Assembly: GCA_003223995.1 (NCBI GenBank)
Contig: QHYA01000278.1
Location: 1 to 5,284, forward strand
Reading direction: 5' to 3'
Source of the DNA: Acidobacteriota bacterium
Lineage (GTDB): Bacteria; Acidobacteriota; Polarisedimenticolia; QHYA01
Length of the DNA: 5,284 nt
Position numbers and translations under genes: made by a program. Positions 1 through 5,284 of the stretch are shown here, one piece after another (positions within the stretch are counted from its first letter, which is position 1; each line of letters begins with the position of its first letter). Under the pieces are notes generated by a model that had not been told where the DNA came from, did no database searches, and was given only the letters and a program-made list of their open reading frames with translations.

Positions 1-6
1 TTCGTC

Positions 7-1230
7 TCACTGCCGCAACGCGTCCACGACGCGCGTCTGGACGGCGCGGAGAGCAGGGAGAGCAGTGGCCACAATGGTGGCCGTCCAGCTCGAAACGCAG
101 GAGAAGAGCAGGTAATCGGGTACGAGGTCGATCCCCCCGATATAGGGGCGCGTCGATCCAGGCGGGGACGGGTAGGTGATCCCGATGCGGGAGACCACGC
201 GGGCCACGGCCGCCCCGACTACGAGCCCCGCCGCGGTCCCCGCCAGGCCGAGGATCGCACCTTCCAGGAGGAGGAGCCCCACGATGCGGCGCGGTCGGGC
301 CCCCATGGCGCGCAGCGTGCCGAACTCCCTGGTTCTTTCCAGGATCGACATCGTCATCGTGTTGGCGATGCTCAGGATGACGATGACGGAGACAATCAGG
401 GTGATGACGTGCAGCTCCCGGCGAAACAGAGCGACCACCTGGTTATGGAATTGCGCCAGGTCCTCCCAGGTACGTACCTCCAGATCCAGACCTTGGCTGG
501 CGAAGAGATGCTCGAGGCGGTCGCGTGCGGCGCCGGTGGCGTCGGTGTCGTTCAGGAGGACGATGATCGCCTCGATCCGCTGGCTCCAGAGGAGCCTCTG
601 GGCGGCCGACAGGGGCACCTTCATCGTCCAGTCGTCGTAGTCCTTCAGCCCTCCGTGAAAGATCCCCCGCACACGCACGTCGATCGCGTTCAGGGCGCCG
701 TCCGCGGTCTGGGACAGCAGCGTGAGGTAGTCTCCGGGACAGGCGTGGACCCTCTCCGCGAGTCCCTTTCCCAGGAGAACTCCGAACGGCTCGTCGGAGG
801 CCAAGCCGTCGCCGGCGATAATTGTCAGGTGCTTCTGGAACTTCGCGTCGACGACCGGCTCGACCCCTTCCCCCAGGAAGGAGACTGTCGTATCGCGGTT
901 CTGCGCCAGGCCGGAGAAGCTCAGCCTGCGGGTCACCGCCGTGACCTGCGGGGCGCCGTTCAGGATGTCGCGGATGCGGGGGTACTCGTCTTCCGGGATC
1001 AAGTACCGATCGGGGTGGGCCAGATGACCCTCGGTGTAGCCGCGCCTGAAGATCTGCAGGTGCCCGTGGCGGCCATAGATCGCGTCCTCCCGAAGCCCGC
1101 GAAAGATATTGAAGATGACTCCGCCGTTGAGGATGAGAGCGGAGCAACCGGCGGCGATCGCCGCCAGCGTGAAGGCGGTGCGTCTTACGTTGCGGAAAAT
1201 GTTGCGGATGGCGAGGCGGAGACTCAGCAA
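7..1230 (-). CDS. FtsX/MacB-type ABC transporter permease
   Basis: This is the inner-membrane permease of a LolCDE/MacB-class (type VII) ABC transporter, 407 residues and apparently complete. The N-terminal LRLAIRNIFRN amphipathic start precedes a first membrane segment at about residues 18-40. A large periplasmic MacB-type core domain follows at about 41-265 and includes GVLLGKGLAERV near 150. Three more segments lie at about 273-293, 317-343 and 372-392. The conserved cytoplasmic stretch ILERTREFGTLRAMGA (297-311) is typical of FtsX-family permeases, and the protein ends in the usual VVDALR. The start is TTG at 1230, seven bases inside the ATPase gene, with a GGTGG ribosome-binding site six bases upstream. 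The family uses mechanotransmission to move lipoproteins, lipids or peptides out of the inner membrane rather than forming a channel. The substrate is not evident; the polyketide/fatty-acid-like product of the upstream genes is an inference. Gene order gives the partnership with the adjacent ATPase. Confidence 0.93.
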   Translation of the reverse strand: MLSLRLAIRNIFRNVRRTAFTLAAIAAGCSALILNGGVIFNIFRGLREDAIYGRHGHLQIFRRGYTEGHLAHPDRYLIPEDEYPRIRDILNGAPQVTAVTRRLSFSGLAQNRDTTVSFLGEGVEPVVDAKFQKHLTIIAGDGLASDEPFGVLLGKGLAERVHACPGDYLTLLSQTADGALNAIDVRVRGIFHGGLKDYDDWTMKVPLSAAQRLLWSQRIEAIIVLLNDTDATGAARDRLEHLFASQGLDLEVRTWEDLAQFHNQVVALFRRELHVITLIVSVIVILSIANTMTMSILERTREFGTLRAMGARPRRIVGLLLLEGAILGLAGTAAGLVVGAAVARVVSRIGITYPSPPGSTRPYIGGIDLVPDYLLFSCVSSWTATIVATALPALRAVQTRVVDALRQ

Positions 1231-1937
1231 CTTCGGCCACCGCGCAGAAGGCCGTCACGCAGCTCGACGATCCGCTTCGCCATTCCCTGCAGACGGCTGT
1301 CGTGAGTCGAGAAGACGAAGGTGACGCCCTGTTCCTCGTTCAGCTCGCGCATCAGGCCGACGATCTGCGCGGCGGTCTGACCGTCCAGATTGGCGGTCGC
1401 CTCGTCAGCCAGGACGAGGCGCGGGCGGCCGACCAGGGCCCGCGCGATGGCGACACGCTGTCGCTCTCCGCCGGACATCTCGTCGGGTCTTCGCCTGGCA
1501 AGGGGGCCGATCCCGGTCCGCTCCAGGATCTCGGCCACCCGCTTTCGCCGCTCTCCCGCCGGCGGAGCCTGCGGACGCAGCTGGAGCGCGTACTCGACGT
1601 TCTCGGCGGCCGTCAGCACCGGGATGAGATTGAAAGTCTGGAAGACGAAGCCGATCTTCTCGGCGCGCAGACCGGACAGGACGCTCTCGGGAACGTCGTC
1701 GCACCGCAAGCCGTCCAGGAAGACGCGGCCGGACGACGGCCGGTCGATGCAGCCGGCGAGGTTCAGCAGGGTCGTCTTGCCGCTGCCCGAGGGACCGACC
1801 ACCGCCACGAATTCACCGGCATTCACCCGCAAGGACACTCCCTTAAGGGCCCCGACGCGCTCGCGGCCAACCTGGTAGTCCCTGCTCACCTCCTCCAGAA
1901 GGAGAACGCTCACGCCTTGATTATCCTGTTCGAGCAC
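1224..1937 (-). CDS. LolD/MacB-like ABC transporter ATP-binding protein
   Basis: This is a cytoplasmic ATPase subunit, 237 residues, that would power the downstream FtsX-like permease. All nucleotide-binding motifs are present: Walker A GPSGSGKTT (48-56, Lys54), Q-loop FQTFNL (99-104, Gln100), signature MSGGERQRVAIARAL (154-168), Walker B LVLADE (174-179, Glu179 catalytic), D-loop NLD (183-185) and H-loop STHD (His212). The DEATANLD stretch has Ala where most LolD/MacB proteins have Pro (DEPTGNLD). This is a mild deviation that should not abolish activity. The start is GTG at 1937 with GAGGG nine bases upstream; a second in-frame GTG at 1913 would give a 229-residue protein starting closer to the conserved LEEVSRDY. 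The gene starts 24 bases after the reductase stop and overlaps the permease by seven bases, so translational coupling is likely. The motifs make the family certain but do not separate lipoprotein, peptide and lipid exporters. Confidence 0.95.
   Translation of the reverse strand: MLEQDNQGVSVLLLEEVSRDYQVGRERVGALKGVSLRVNAGEFVAVVGPSGSGKTTLLNLAGCIDRPSSGRVFLDGLRCDDVPESVLSGLRAEKIGFVFQTFNLIPVLTAAENVEYALQLRPQAPPAGERRKRVAEILERTGIGPLARRRPDEMSGGERQRVAIARALVGRPRLVLADEATANLDGQTAAQIVGLMRELNEEQGVTFVFSTHDSRLQGMAKRIVELRDGLLRGGRSC
1237..1241 (-). promoter_or_regulatory. Ribosome-binding site for the permease TTG start
   Basis: GGTGG lies six bases before TTG 1230, inside the final codons of the ATPase gene. 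The TTG start overlaps the ATPase stop as TTGCTGA, which suggests termination-reinitiation coupling of the two transporter subunits. Confidence 0.5.
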
Positions 1938-1946
1938 GGGACCGGG

Positions 1947-1951
1947 CCCTC
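1947..1951 (-). promoter_or_regulatory. Ribosome-binding site for the ABC ATPase
   Basis: GAGGG lies nine bases before GTG 1937 in the 24-base gap after the reductase stop. It supports the longer ATPase start over the in-frame GTG at 1913. Confidence 0.5.
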
Positions 1952-1961
1952 GAACCGGGCC

Positions 1962-2672
1962 TCACGCGGTGAGCCCTCCGTCGATCACAAACACCTGGCC
2001 GCTGATGTAGCCGGAATCCGGCGAGGCCAGGAAGGCGACCAGCCGCGCCACCTCCTCCGGACTGCCGAAGCGGCGGCACGCGATCTGCTCCAGGGCTTCC
2101 TGGCGGGTCTTCTCGGGGAGCGCCCGCAGCATCTCCCCTTCAACGTAGCCGGGCGCGACGGCGTTCACCGTGATGCGGAACCGGCCGAGCTCCCTTGCCA
2201 GGGCGCGCGTGAAGCCAATCAGCCCAGCCTTCGCGGCGGCGTAATTGGCCTGGCCGGGCAGGCCGCGCAGGGCGCTTACCGACGTGACGTTGACGATCCG
2301 ACCGTACTCCTGCTTCATCATGGTCGCCGCCGCTGCGTGGCAGAAGTTGAACGCCCCTTTCAGGTTGGTGTCGAGGACGCTGTCCCAGTCCTCTTCGCTC
2401 ATTGAATAGAGAACCCGATCCCTCAGGATCCCGGCGTTGTTGACGAGGACCCGGAGACCACCGAGCGTCTCGCGCGTGGCGGACACCATGCGCGCTGCCT
2501 GCGCGGCGTCGGCCGCGTCCGACCGGACCACCAGCGCCCGCCGGCCGAGCGCCTCGATCTCCCGTCGCGCGGCCTCCGCGAGGTTCTCGTCGGAGCGGAA
2601 CGTCAGGGCCACGTCATACCCGGCGCGCGCGAGATCGAGGGCGACGGCCCGGCCGATGCCGCGCGTGCCACC
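1962..2672 (-). CDS. fabG: FabG-like 3-oxoacyl-ACP reductase, 5' end missing
   Basis: This is a classical short-chain dehydrogenase/reductase of the FabG group, which reduces 3-oxoacyl-ACP to 3-hydroxyacyl-ACP with NADPH. From the left part of the Rossmann loop onward it is complete: GGTRGIG (from 2672), NNAG, DTNLKGAF (Asn at 2366-2364), catalytic Ser in VTSVS (2282-2280), Tyr (2243-2241) and Lys (2231-2229) of NYAAAKAGL, VNAVAPGYV, and the C-terminal SGQVFVIDGGLTA. About 236 residues match, against about 244 for E. coli FabG. What is missing is the start codon, the first beta strand and the Thr of the TGxxxGIG motif. Upstream in this frame the DNA is the dehydratase read out of frame. The frame stays open to an ATG at 2819, but that extension looks nothing like FabG, and there is no plausible start near 2672. 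The gene is therefore either broken by a small deletion or affected by a sequence error. It would supply the ketoreduction step for the KS pair. Confidence 0.88.
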   Translation of the reverse strand, partial: GGTRGIGRAVALDLARAGYDVALTFRSDENLAEAARREIEALGRRALVVRSDAADAAQAARMVSATRETLGGLRVLVNNAGILRDRVLYSMSEEDWDSVLDTNLKGAFNFCHAAAATMMKQEYGRIVNVTSVSALRGLPGQANYAAAKAGLIGFTRALARELGRFRITVNAVAPGYVEGEMLRALPEKTRQEALEQIACRRFGSPEEVARLVAFLASPDSGYISGQVFVIDGGLTA

Positions 2673-3016
2673 CGCGTCATCTTGATCACTTCGATCTCGA
2701 AGCGGACCACGTCCCCCGGCCTGACCATGCCCAGGAATCGGGCCGATGCGGACCCGAAGAGCGGCACCTCCCCGTGACGCAGCGGGCCGTGCGTCAGCTC
2801 GAAGAGCAGCACGCAGCACTGCGCCAGCCCCTCGAGAAGAGCCGCCCCGGGAAAGATGGGGTGCCCCGGGAAATGGCCGGGCATGACCGCATCCCCCACA
2901 CTGATATTCTTCCGCCCGACGAGGCGACGGCCCGCCTCGAAGGAAAGGACGCGGTCCACCATGACCAGGGGATGGCGCTGCGGCAGGATCGCCAGGATCC
3001 GTCGCGTGTCAAGCAC
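2603..3016 (-). CDS. FabZ-like 3-hydroxyacyl-ACP dehydratase, C-terminus lost
   Basis: This is a hotdog-fold dehydratase of the FabZ family, which removes water from 3-hydroxyacyl-ACP to give the trans-2-enoyl chain. Numbered from GTG at 3016, the landmarks are ILAILPQRHPLVMVDRV (residues 7-23), the catalytic His48 in PGHFPGHP, the catalytic Glu62 in LLEGLAQ, and the FGSASARFLGMVRPGDVVRFEIEV stretch at about 87-110. Family similarity fades at about residue 117 (near 2666). The last 20 or so encoded residues to the TGA at 2603 are the reductase gene read out of frame, so the final beta strands of the fold (about 20-25 residues) are absent. GTG at 3016 is preferred because AAGGA lies eight bases upstream and the protein then begins like other FabZ (LDTRRIL). 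An ATG at 3034 is also in frame but has GAGG touching it with no spacing. The gene overlaps the end of the CLF-like gene by eight bases. Confidence 0.88.
   Translation of the reverse strand: MLDTRRILAILPQRHPLVMVDRVLSFEAGRRLVGRKNISVGDAVMPGHFPGHPIFPGAALLEGLAQCCVLLFELTHGPLRHGEVPLFGSASARFLGMVRPGDVVRFEIEVIKMTRVARAASAGPSPSISRAPGMTWP
2666..2680 (-). other. Dehydratase/reductase frameshifted junction with GGGTGGC
   Basis: Reading the minus strand from 2680, the sequence is ATGACGCGGGTGGCA. In the dehydratase frame this reads MTRVA. Two bases out of phase the same DNA leads into the reductase GGTRGIG motif. MTRVA is also a typical FabG beginning, with MTRVALVTGGTRGIG as the expected full form. Moving from that expected form to the observed DNA needs a loss of 16 bases, which is what recombination between two GGGTGGC copies would remove. 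A larger loss of roughly 100 bases, covering the dehydratase C-terminus and the reductase N-terminus, would also fit. The ancestral sequence is inferred, not seen. Confidence 0.6.
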
Positions 3017-4265
3017 GACGGTCTTCCTTAACATCCTCGATCGGTAACGACAGAATCAGCGCGGCACCGGCGCCCAGGGAATCGAAGGAGTAGATCATGA
3101 CCGTCCGTGGCGCCATTCCCCCACCGCCCGACCACCCGGGCTCAGTCTCGGGCTGTCCCGGCAAGAGTTCGGTGCGGGGGATGCGGCGGCTCGCCAGGAA
3201 GCCGACCGCGGCGGCCGCTTGGAGCACCGACGAAGCGCCGCGCCAGTCCCCCATCACCGGCGCAACCAGCGCGACGCGCACGCTGCCGCGGCCGAAGACC
3301 GCGCGCAGTACTGGTCCCTCGTTGCTCTTCATCCACGCGATGCTCCGAGCGCCCGACCAGACGCAGTCGATGTCCTGGGGATCGCGAGCCGAACCGAGGA
3401 GGGCTCTCTGCAGCGCGGAGGTCCGCACCGCGACGGCCTCCTGGTCCGAACAGCCCGACCCTGTGAAGGATTCACCGTACGCCGCGACGACGGCCAGCGC
3501 GCGCGCCCCGCGCGCTCTGGCGTCGGCCGCGCGCTCCAGCGCCAGGACGGCCGCCCCCTCTCCGGGGAAGACCACCTGCTCCTCGCGCGGCGCCGGCCCG
3601 GCGCCACCTCCCGGGGCGGCCGGCTCCCGGAGTTCTCTTTCGCCCAACCACGTCCAGTACGACAGCTCCTCCGCGCCGCCGGCGAAGATAAGGTCGGCGT
3701 CCCCTCGACGCAGCGCGTCCACCGCGTACGCGATCGCCTGCAGCCCGGCGGCCGACCCGGACGAGACGGTCGAGTTGAGGGCCGAGTAGCCGAAGAGAAT
3801 CGACACATGTCCGGCCGCCGCGTTCACGACCGTATTCGGGAAGAGCATTGGATCGACGAACCGGTGTCCCTCGCGCCGGGCACCGCGATCAAACCGCACC
3901 ATGCTCTCGAGGTTACCGAAGGCGGTTGCCAGCACGACGCCCACCCGATCGCCGCGCGGGATCGGGGAGGTGGTCGCCGCTTCCCTGTGTGCCAGGGCCG
4001 TGGCCGCCACAGCGAGCCGCGCCGTCCGGCTGATCCCCACCGTTCCCCGGAAGGCTCCGTAGTCTCGCAGATTGAAGCTCTCGATCCCCGCCGCGCGAAT
4101 CGGCCGCGGGGCGCCTTCGGGCGACGTGTCGCGCGCCAGGGGCGTGCCCTGGTCGAGCGCCCCCAACCACGCCGGGGGATCGGCGCCGGCCGGCGAGACG
4201 ACACCGATGCCTGTGACGACGACGTCGGCCGCAGGCTCAGACACGGCCGAAGACGAGGGTCGCAT
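3009..4265 (-). CDS. Inactive KS-fold protein, chain-length-factor-like
   Basis: This is a thiolase-fold beta-ketoacyl-ACP synthase homologue, 418 residues from ATG 4265. The fold is clear: VVVTGIGVVSPAG at the N-terminus, VGVVLATAFGN, FPNTVVNAAAGHVSILFG, FPGEGAAVLALE, and a C-terminal GAGAALILSL. The catalytic residues are not conserved. The active-site Cys is Ser171 (STVSSGSAAG, codon 3755-3753), the first His is Gly305 (WSGARS, codon 3353-3351), the second His is Asp340 (VMGDWRGAS, codon 3248-3246) and the Lys is Ala335. Proteins of this kind pair with an active KS as chain-length factors in type II PKS; the active KS directly upstream is the obvious partner. A Pro/Gly/Ala-rich loop (about 214-227) lies before the EQVVFPGEG strand. 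Start choice: ATG 4265 has GGTGG five bases upstream; ATG 4283 and GTG 4244 are alternatives. It overlaps the KS end by 29 bases and the dehydratase start by eight. Confidence 0.9.
   Translation of the reverse strand: MRPSSSAVSEPAADVVVTGIGVVSPAGADPPAWLGALDQGTPLARDTSPEGAPRPIRAAGIESFNLRDYGAFRGTVGISRTARLAVAATALAHREAATTSPIPRGDRVGVVLATAFGNLESMVRFDRGARREGHRFVDPMLFPNTVVNAAAGHVSILFGYSALNSTVSSGSAAGLQAIAYAVDALRRGDADLIFAGGAEELSYWTWLGERELREPAAPGGGAGPAPREEQVVFPGEGAAVLALERAADARARGARALAVVAAYGESFTGSGCSDQEAVAVRTSALQRALLGSARDPQDIDCVWSGARSIAWMKSNEGPVLRAVFGRGSVRVALVAPVMGDWRGASSVLQAAAAVGFLASRRIPRTELLPGQPETEPGWSGGGGMAPRTVMIYSFDSLGAGAALILSLPIEDVKEDRRA
3025..3029 (-). promoter_or_regulatory. Ribosome-binding site deciding the dehydratase start
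   Basis: AAGGA on the minus strand lies eight bases before GTG 3016 and inside the end of the CLF-like gene. It favours GTG 3016 over ATG 3034, which has no properly spaced site. Confidence 0.6.
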
Positions 4266-5284
4266 TATTTCCACCGAAGGCATAGGAGTTGTTCAGGACG
4301 ACCCGCGGGCGCATCTCGCGCGGCCGCCCCGACAGATAGTCGAGATCGCATTCGGGATCCGGCGTTTCCAGGTTCCAGGTCGGCGGAAGAACGCCGCGGT
4401 CGATGGCCAGGACGCAGGTAATCGCCTCCACGCTGCCGGAGGCTCCCATCATGTGACCGGTGAGCGCCTTGATGGAGCTCACCGACACGCTCCGGGCCTG
4501 CCGACCCATGACCGCCTTGATCGCCAGCGTCTCGACGCGGTCATTGTTGACCGTTCCGGTGCCGTGCGCATTGATGTAGTCGATCCGGTCGGGCGTCAGT
4601 CGCGAATTCTCCAGGGCCCTGATCATGGCCTGGGCCGCGCCCCGTCCCTCCGGATGGGGCCCGGTGATGTGATAGGCGTCGCAGCTCAGCCCGTAGCCGA
4701 GCACCCGGGCGAAAATCCGTGCCCCGCGCCGCCGCGCACGCTCCTCTTCCTCCAGTACCAGGATGCCCGCCCCCTCCCCGAGGAGAAGTCCCTTGCGATT
4801 GCGGTCGAACGGCCGGCACCTGTCGGGCGCCATGGCGTGCAGCCGGACGAACCCGACGAAGGCCAGGCGTGAGAAGGCCTCGGCTCCCCCGACCACCGCC
4901 ACCTCGACCCTGCCCGCGCGGATCAGGTCGACCCCGCGCGCGATCGCGTAGTTGCCTGCGGCGCAGGCGGTGGGGATCGTCTGCACCGGCCCGCGGACCC
5001 CGAAATGCGAGGCCAGCGCCGCTGCTGCGACATCGGAGCGATGCGCCACCACCTCGCCCCAGCCTTCGGGAGGAGGCGCGTCGAGGTCCCAGCGCTCCCC
5101 GATCTCCTCCAGGAACTGCGGCTCGCCGAGGGTGGTTCCCATGACGACAGCGGTCGCTTCTAGAGGAAGACCGTCCCACAGCCCCGCGTCCTTCAGACCC
5201 CGTTCTGCTGCGGCGATCGCCATCCGGGTCGCCCGACCCTCATGCGGCGCGGCGCGCCCTGCGGGAGTCTCGGTGATGAAGTCC
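4237..5284 (-). CDS. Beta-ketoacyl-ACP synthase (KS), N-terminus beyond the window
   Basis: This is a FabF-type condensing enzyme that joins malonyl-ACP to a growing acyl chain by decarboxylative Claisen condensation. The frame is open to the right edge, with DFITETPAGR upstream of an internal ATG at 5223 that is not the true start. The N-terminal VVITG strand and about 50-60 residues are therefore outside. Catalytic residues are intact: the nucleophilic Cys in PTACAAGNYAI (codon 4965-4963), His in NAHGTGT (4566-4564), and the Lys and second His in KALTGHMMGAS (His codon 4455-4453). RPFDRNRKGLLLGEGAG and the C-terminal NNSYAFGGNNATLVFGRV are family hallmarks. It is followed at once by the catalytically silent homologue, an arrangement typical of KS-CLF pairs in type II PKS. 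Motifs alone cannot exclude a housekeeping FabF or another fatty-acid role; the neighbours argue for a dedicated pathway. Confidence 0.93.
   Translation of the reverse strand, partial: DFITETPAGRAAPHEGRATRMAIAAAERGLKDAGLWDGLPLEATAVVMGTTLGEPQFLEEIGERWDLDAPPPEGWGEVVAHRSDVAAAALASHFGVRGPVQTIPTACAAGNYAIARGVDLIRAGRVEVAVVGGAEAFSRLAFVGFVRLHAMAPDRCRPFDRNRKGLLLGEGAGILVLEEEERARRRGARIFARVLGYGLSCDAYHITGPHPEGRGAAQAMIRALENSRLTPDRIDYINAHGTGTVNNDRVETLAIKAVMGRQARSVSVSSIKALTGHMMGASGSVEAITCVLAIDRGVLPPTWNLETPDPECDLDYLSGRPREMRPRVVLNNSYAFGGNNATLVFGRV
4271..4275 (-). promoter_or_regulatory. Ribosome-binding site for the CLF-like gene
   Basis: GGTGG lies five bases before ATG 4265 within the last codons of the KS gene. 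The other candidate starts, ATG 4283 and GTG 4244, have no comparable site. The motif sits in coding sequence for the conserved YAFGGNN of the KS, so part of the match is imposed by the protein. Confidence 0.45.

Noticed and set aside
409..1305. Plus-strand open frame of about 298 codons opposite the permease
   Set aside because: Its translation has no family features, and the minus strand encodes a clear four-segment FtsX permease.
1941..1960. GGTTCGAGG on the minus strand, resembling a tRNA T-loop
   Set aside because: The flanks do not form a T-stem, and there is no acceptor stem, anticodon arm or room for a tRNA between the two genes.
1961..1973. Inverted repeat CTCAC-GCG-GTGAG at the reductase stop codon as a terminator
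   Set aside because: The stem is only five base pairs with no T-run after it, and the next gene starts 24 bases later with its own ribosome-binding site.
1302..2405. Plus-strand open frame of about 367 codons opposite the ATPase and reductase
   Set aside because: No recognisable domain; the opposite strand holds complete Walker and SDR motifs. Long antisense frames are expected at this GC content.
2676..2819. Upstream extension of the reductase frame to an ATG at 2819
   Set aside because: The roughly 48 extra residues are the dehydratase read out of frame and do not resemble a FabG N-terminus, so this was not accepted as the true start.
3219..4421. Long open frame on the plus strand opposite the KS and CLF genes (about 400 codons)
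   Set aside because: It is an antisense shadow of GC-rich coding DNA. Its translation is Arg/Pro/Gly-rich with no recognisable domain, while the minus strand carries full KS motifs.
5221..5284. ATG at 5223 as the KS start
   Set aside because: The frame stays open to the window edge and the N-terminal KS strand is absent, so this is an internal Met of a gene cut by the window.

Overview
All genes in this window lie on the minus strand and are packed head to tail, with overlaps or gaps of at most about 25 bases. They look like one operon read from the right edge (5284) to the left edge (1). The DNA is very GC-rich and codon third positions are mostly G or C. Several starts are GTG or TTG. Together with a LolCDE/MacB-type exporter this fits a high-GC, probably Gram-negative bacterium, for example a soil or sediment lineage. 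The sequence alone does not give the phylum.

In transcription order the genes are: (1) a catalytically complete beta-ketoacyl-ACP synthase (KS) whose N-terminus lies beyond the right edge; (2) a second KS-fold protein that has lost the active-site Cys, both catalytic His and the active-site Lys, so it resembles a chain-length factor (CLF) or other silent partner subunit; (3) a FabZ-like hotdog 3-hydroxyacyl-ACP dehydratase; (4) a FabG-like 3-oxoacyl-ACP reductase; (5) an ABC-transporter ATPase of the LolD/MacB class; (6) an FtsX/MacB-type permease, complete and ending 6 bases from the left edge. KS + CLF + dehydratase + ketoreductase is the core of a reducing type II PKS, as in aryl-polyene-type and ishigamide-type systems. 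It would build a polyenoyl or otherwise partly reduced acyl chain on a separate ACP. The transporter pair downstream suggests the lipid-like product, or a lipoprotein or lipid carrying it, is moved out of the inner membrane. No ACP, enoyl reductase, acyl-CoA ligase, thioesterase or acyltransferase is visible here, so these must lie outside the window or be supplied by housekeeping genes.

The most striking local anomaly is the dehydratase/reductase junction around 2666-2680. The dehydratase homology stops before the fold's last strands. The reductase homology starts abruptly in another frame at the nucleotide-binding loop, with no start codon of its own. This looks like a small deletion, real or an assembly or consensus error, at a GGGTGGC microhomology. 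No RNA genes, CRISPR arrays, mobile elements, promoters or convincing terminators were found, and no gene-free stretch exceeds about 25 bases.
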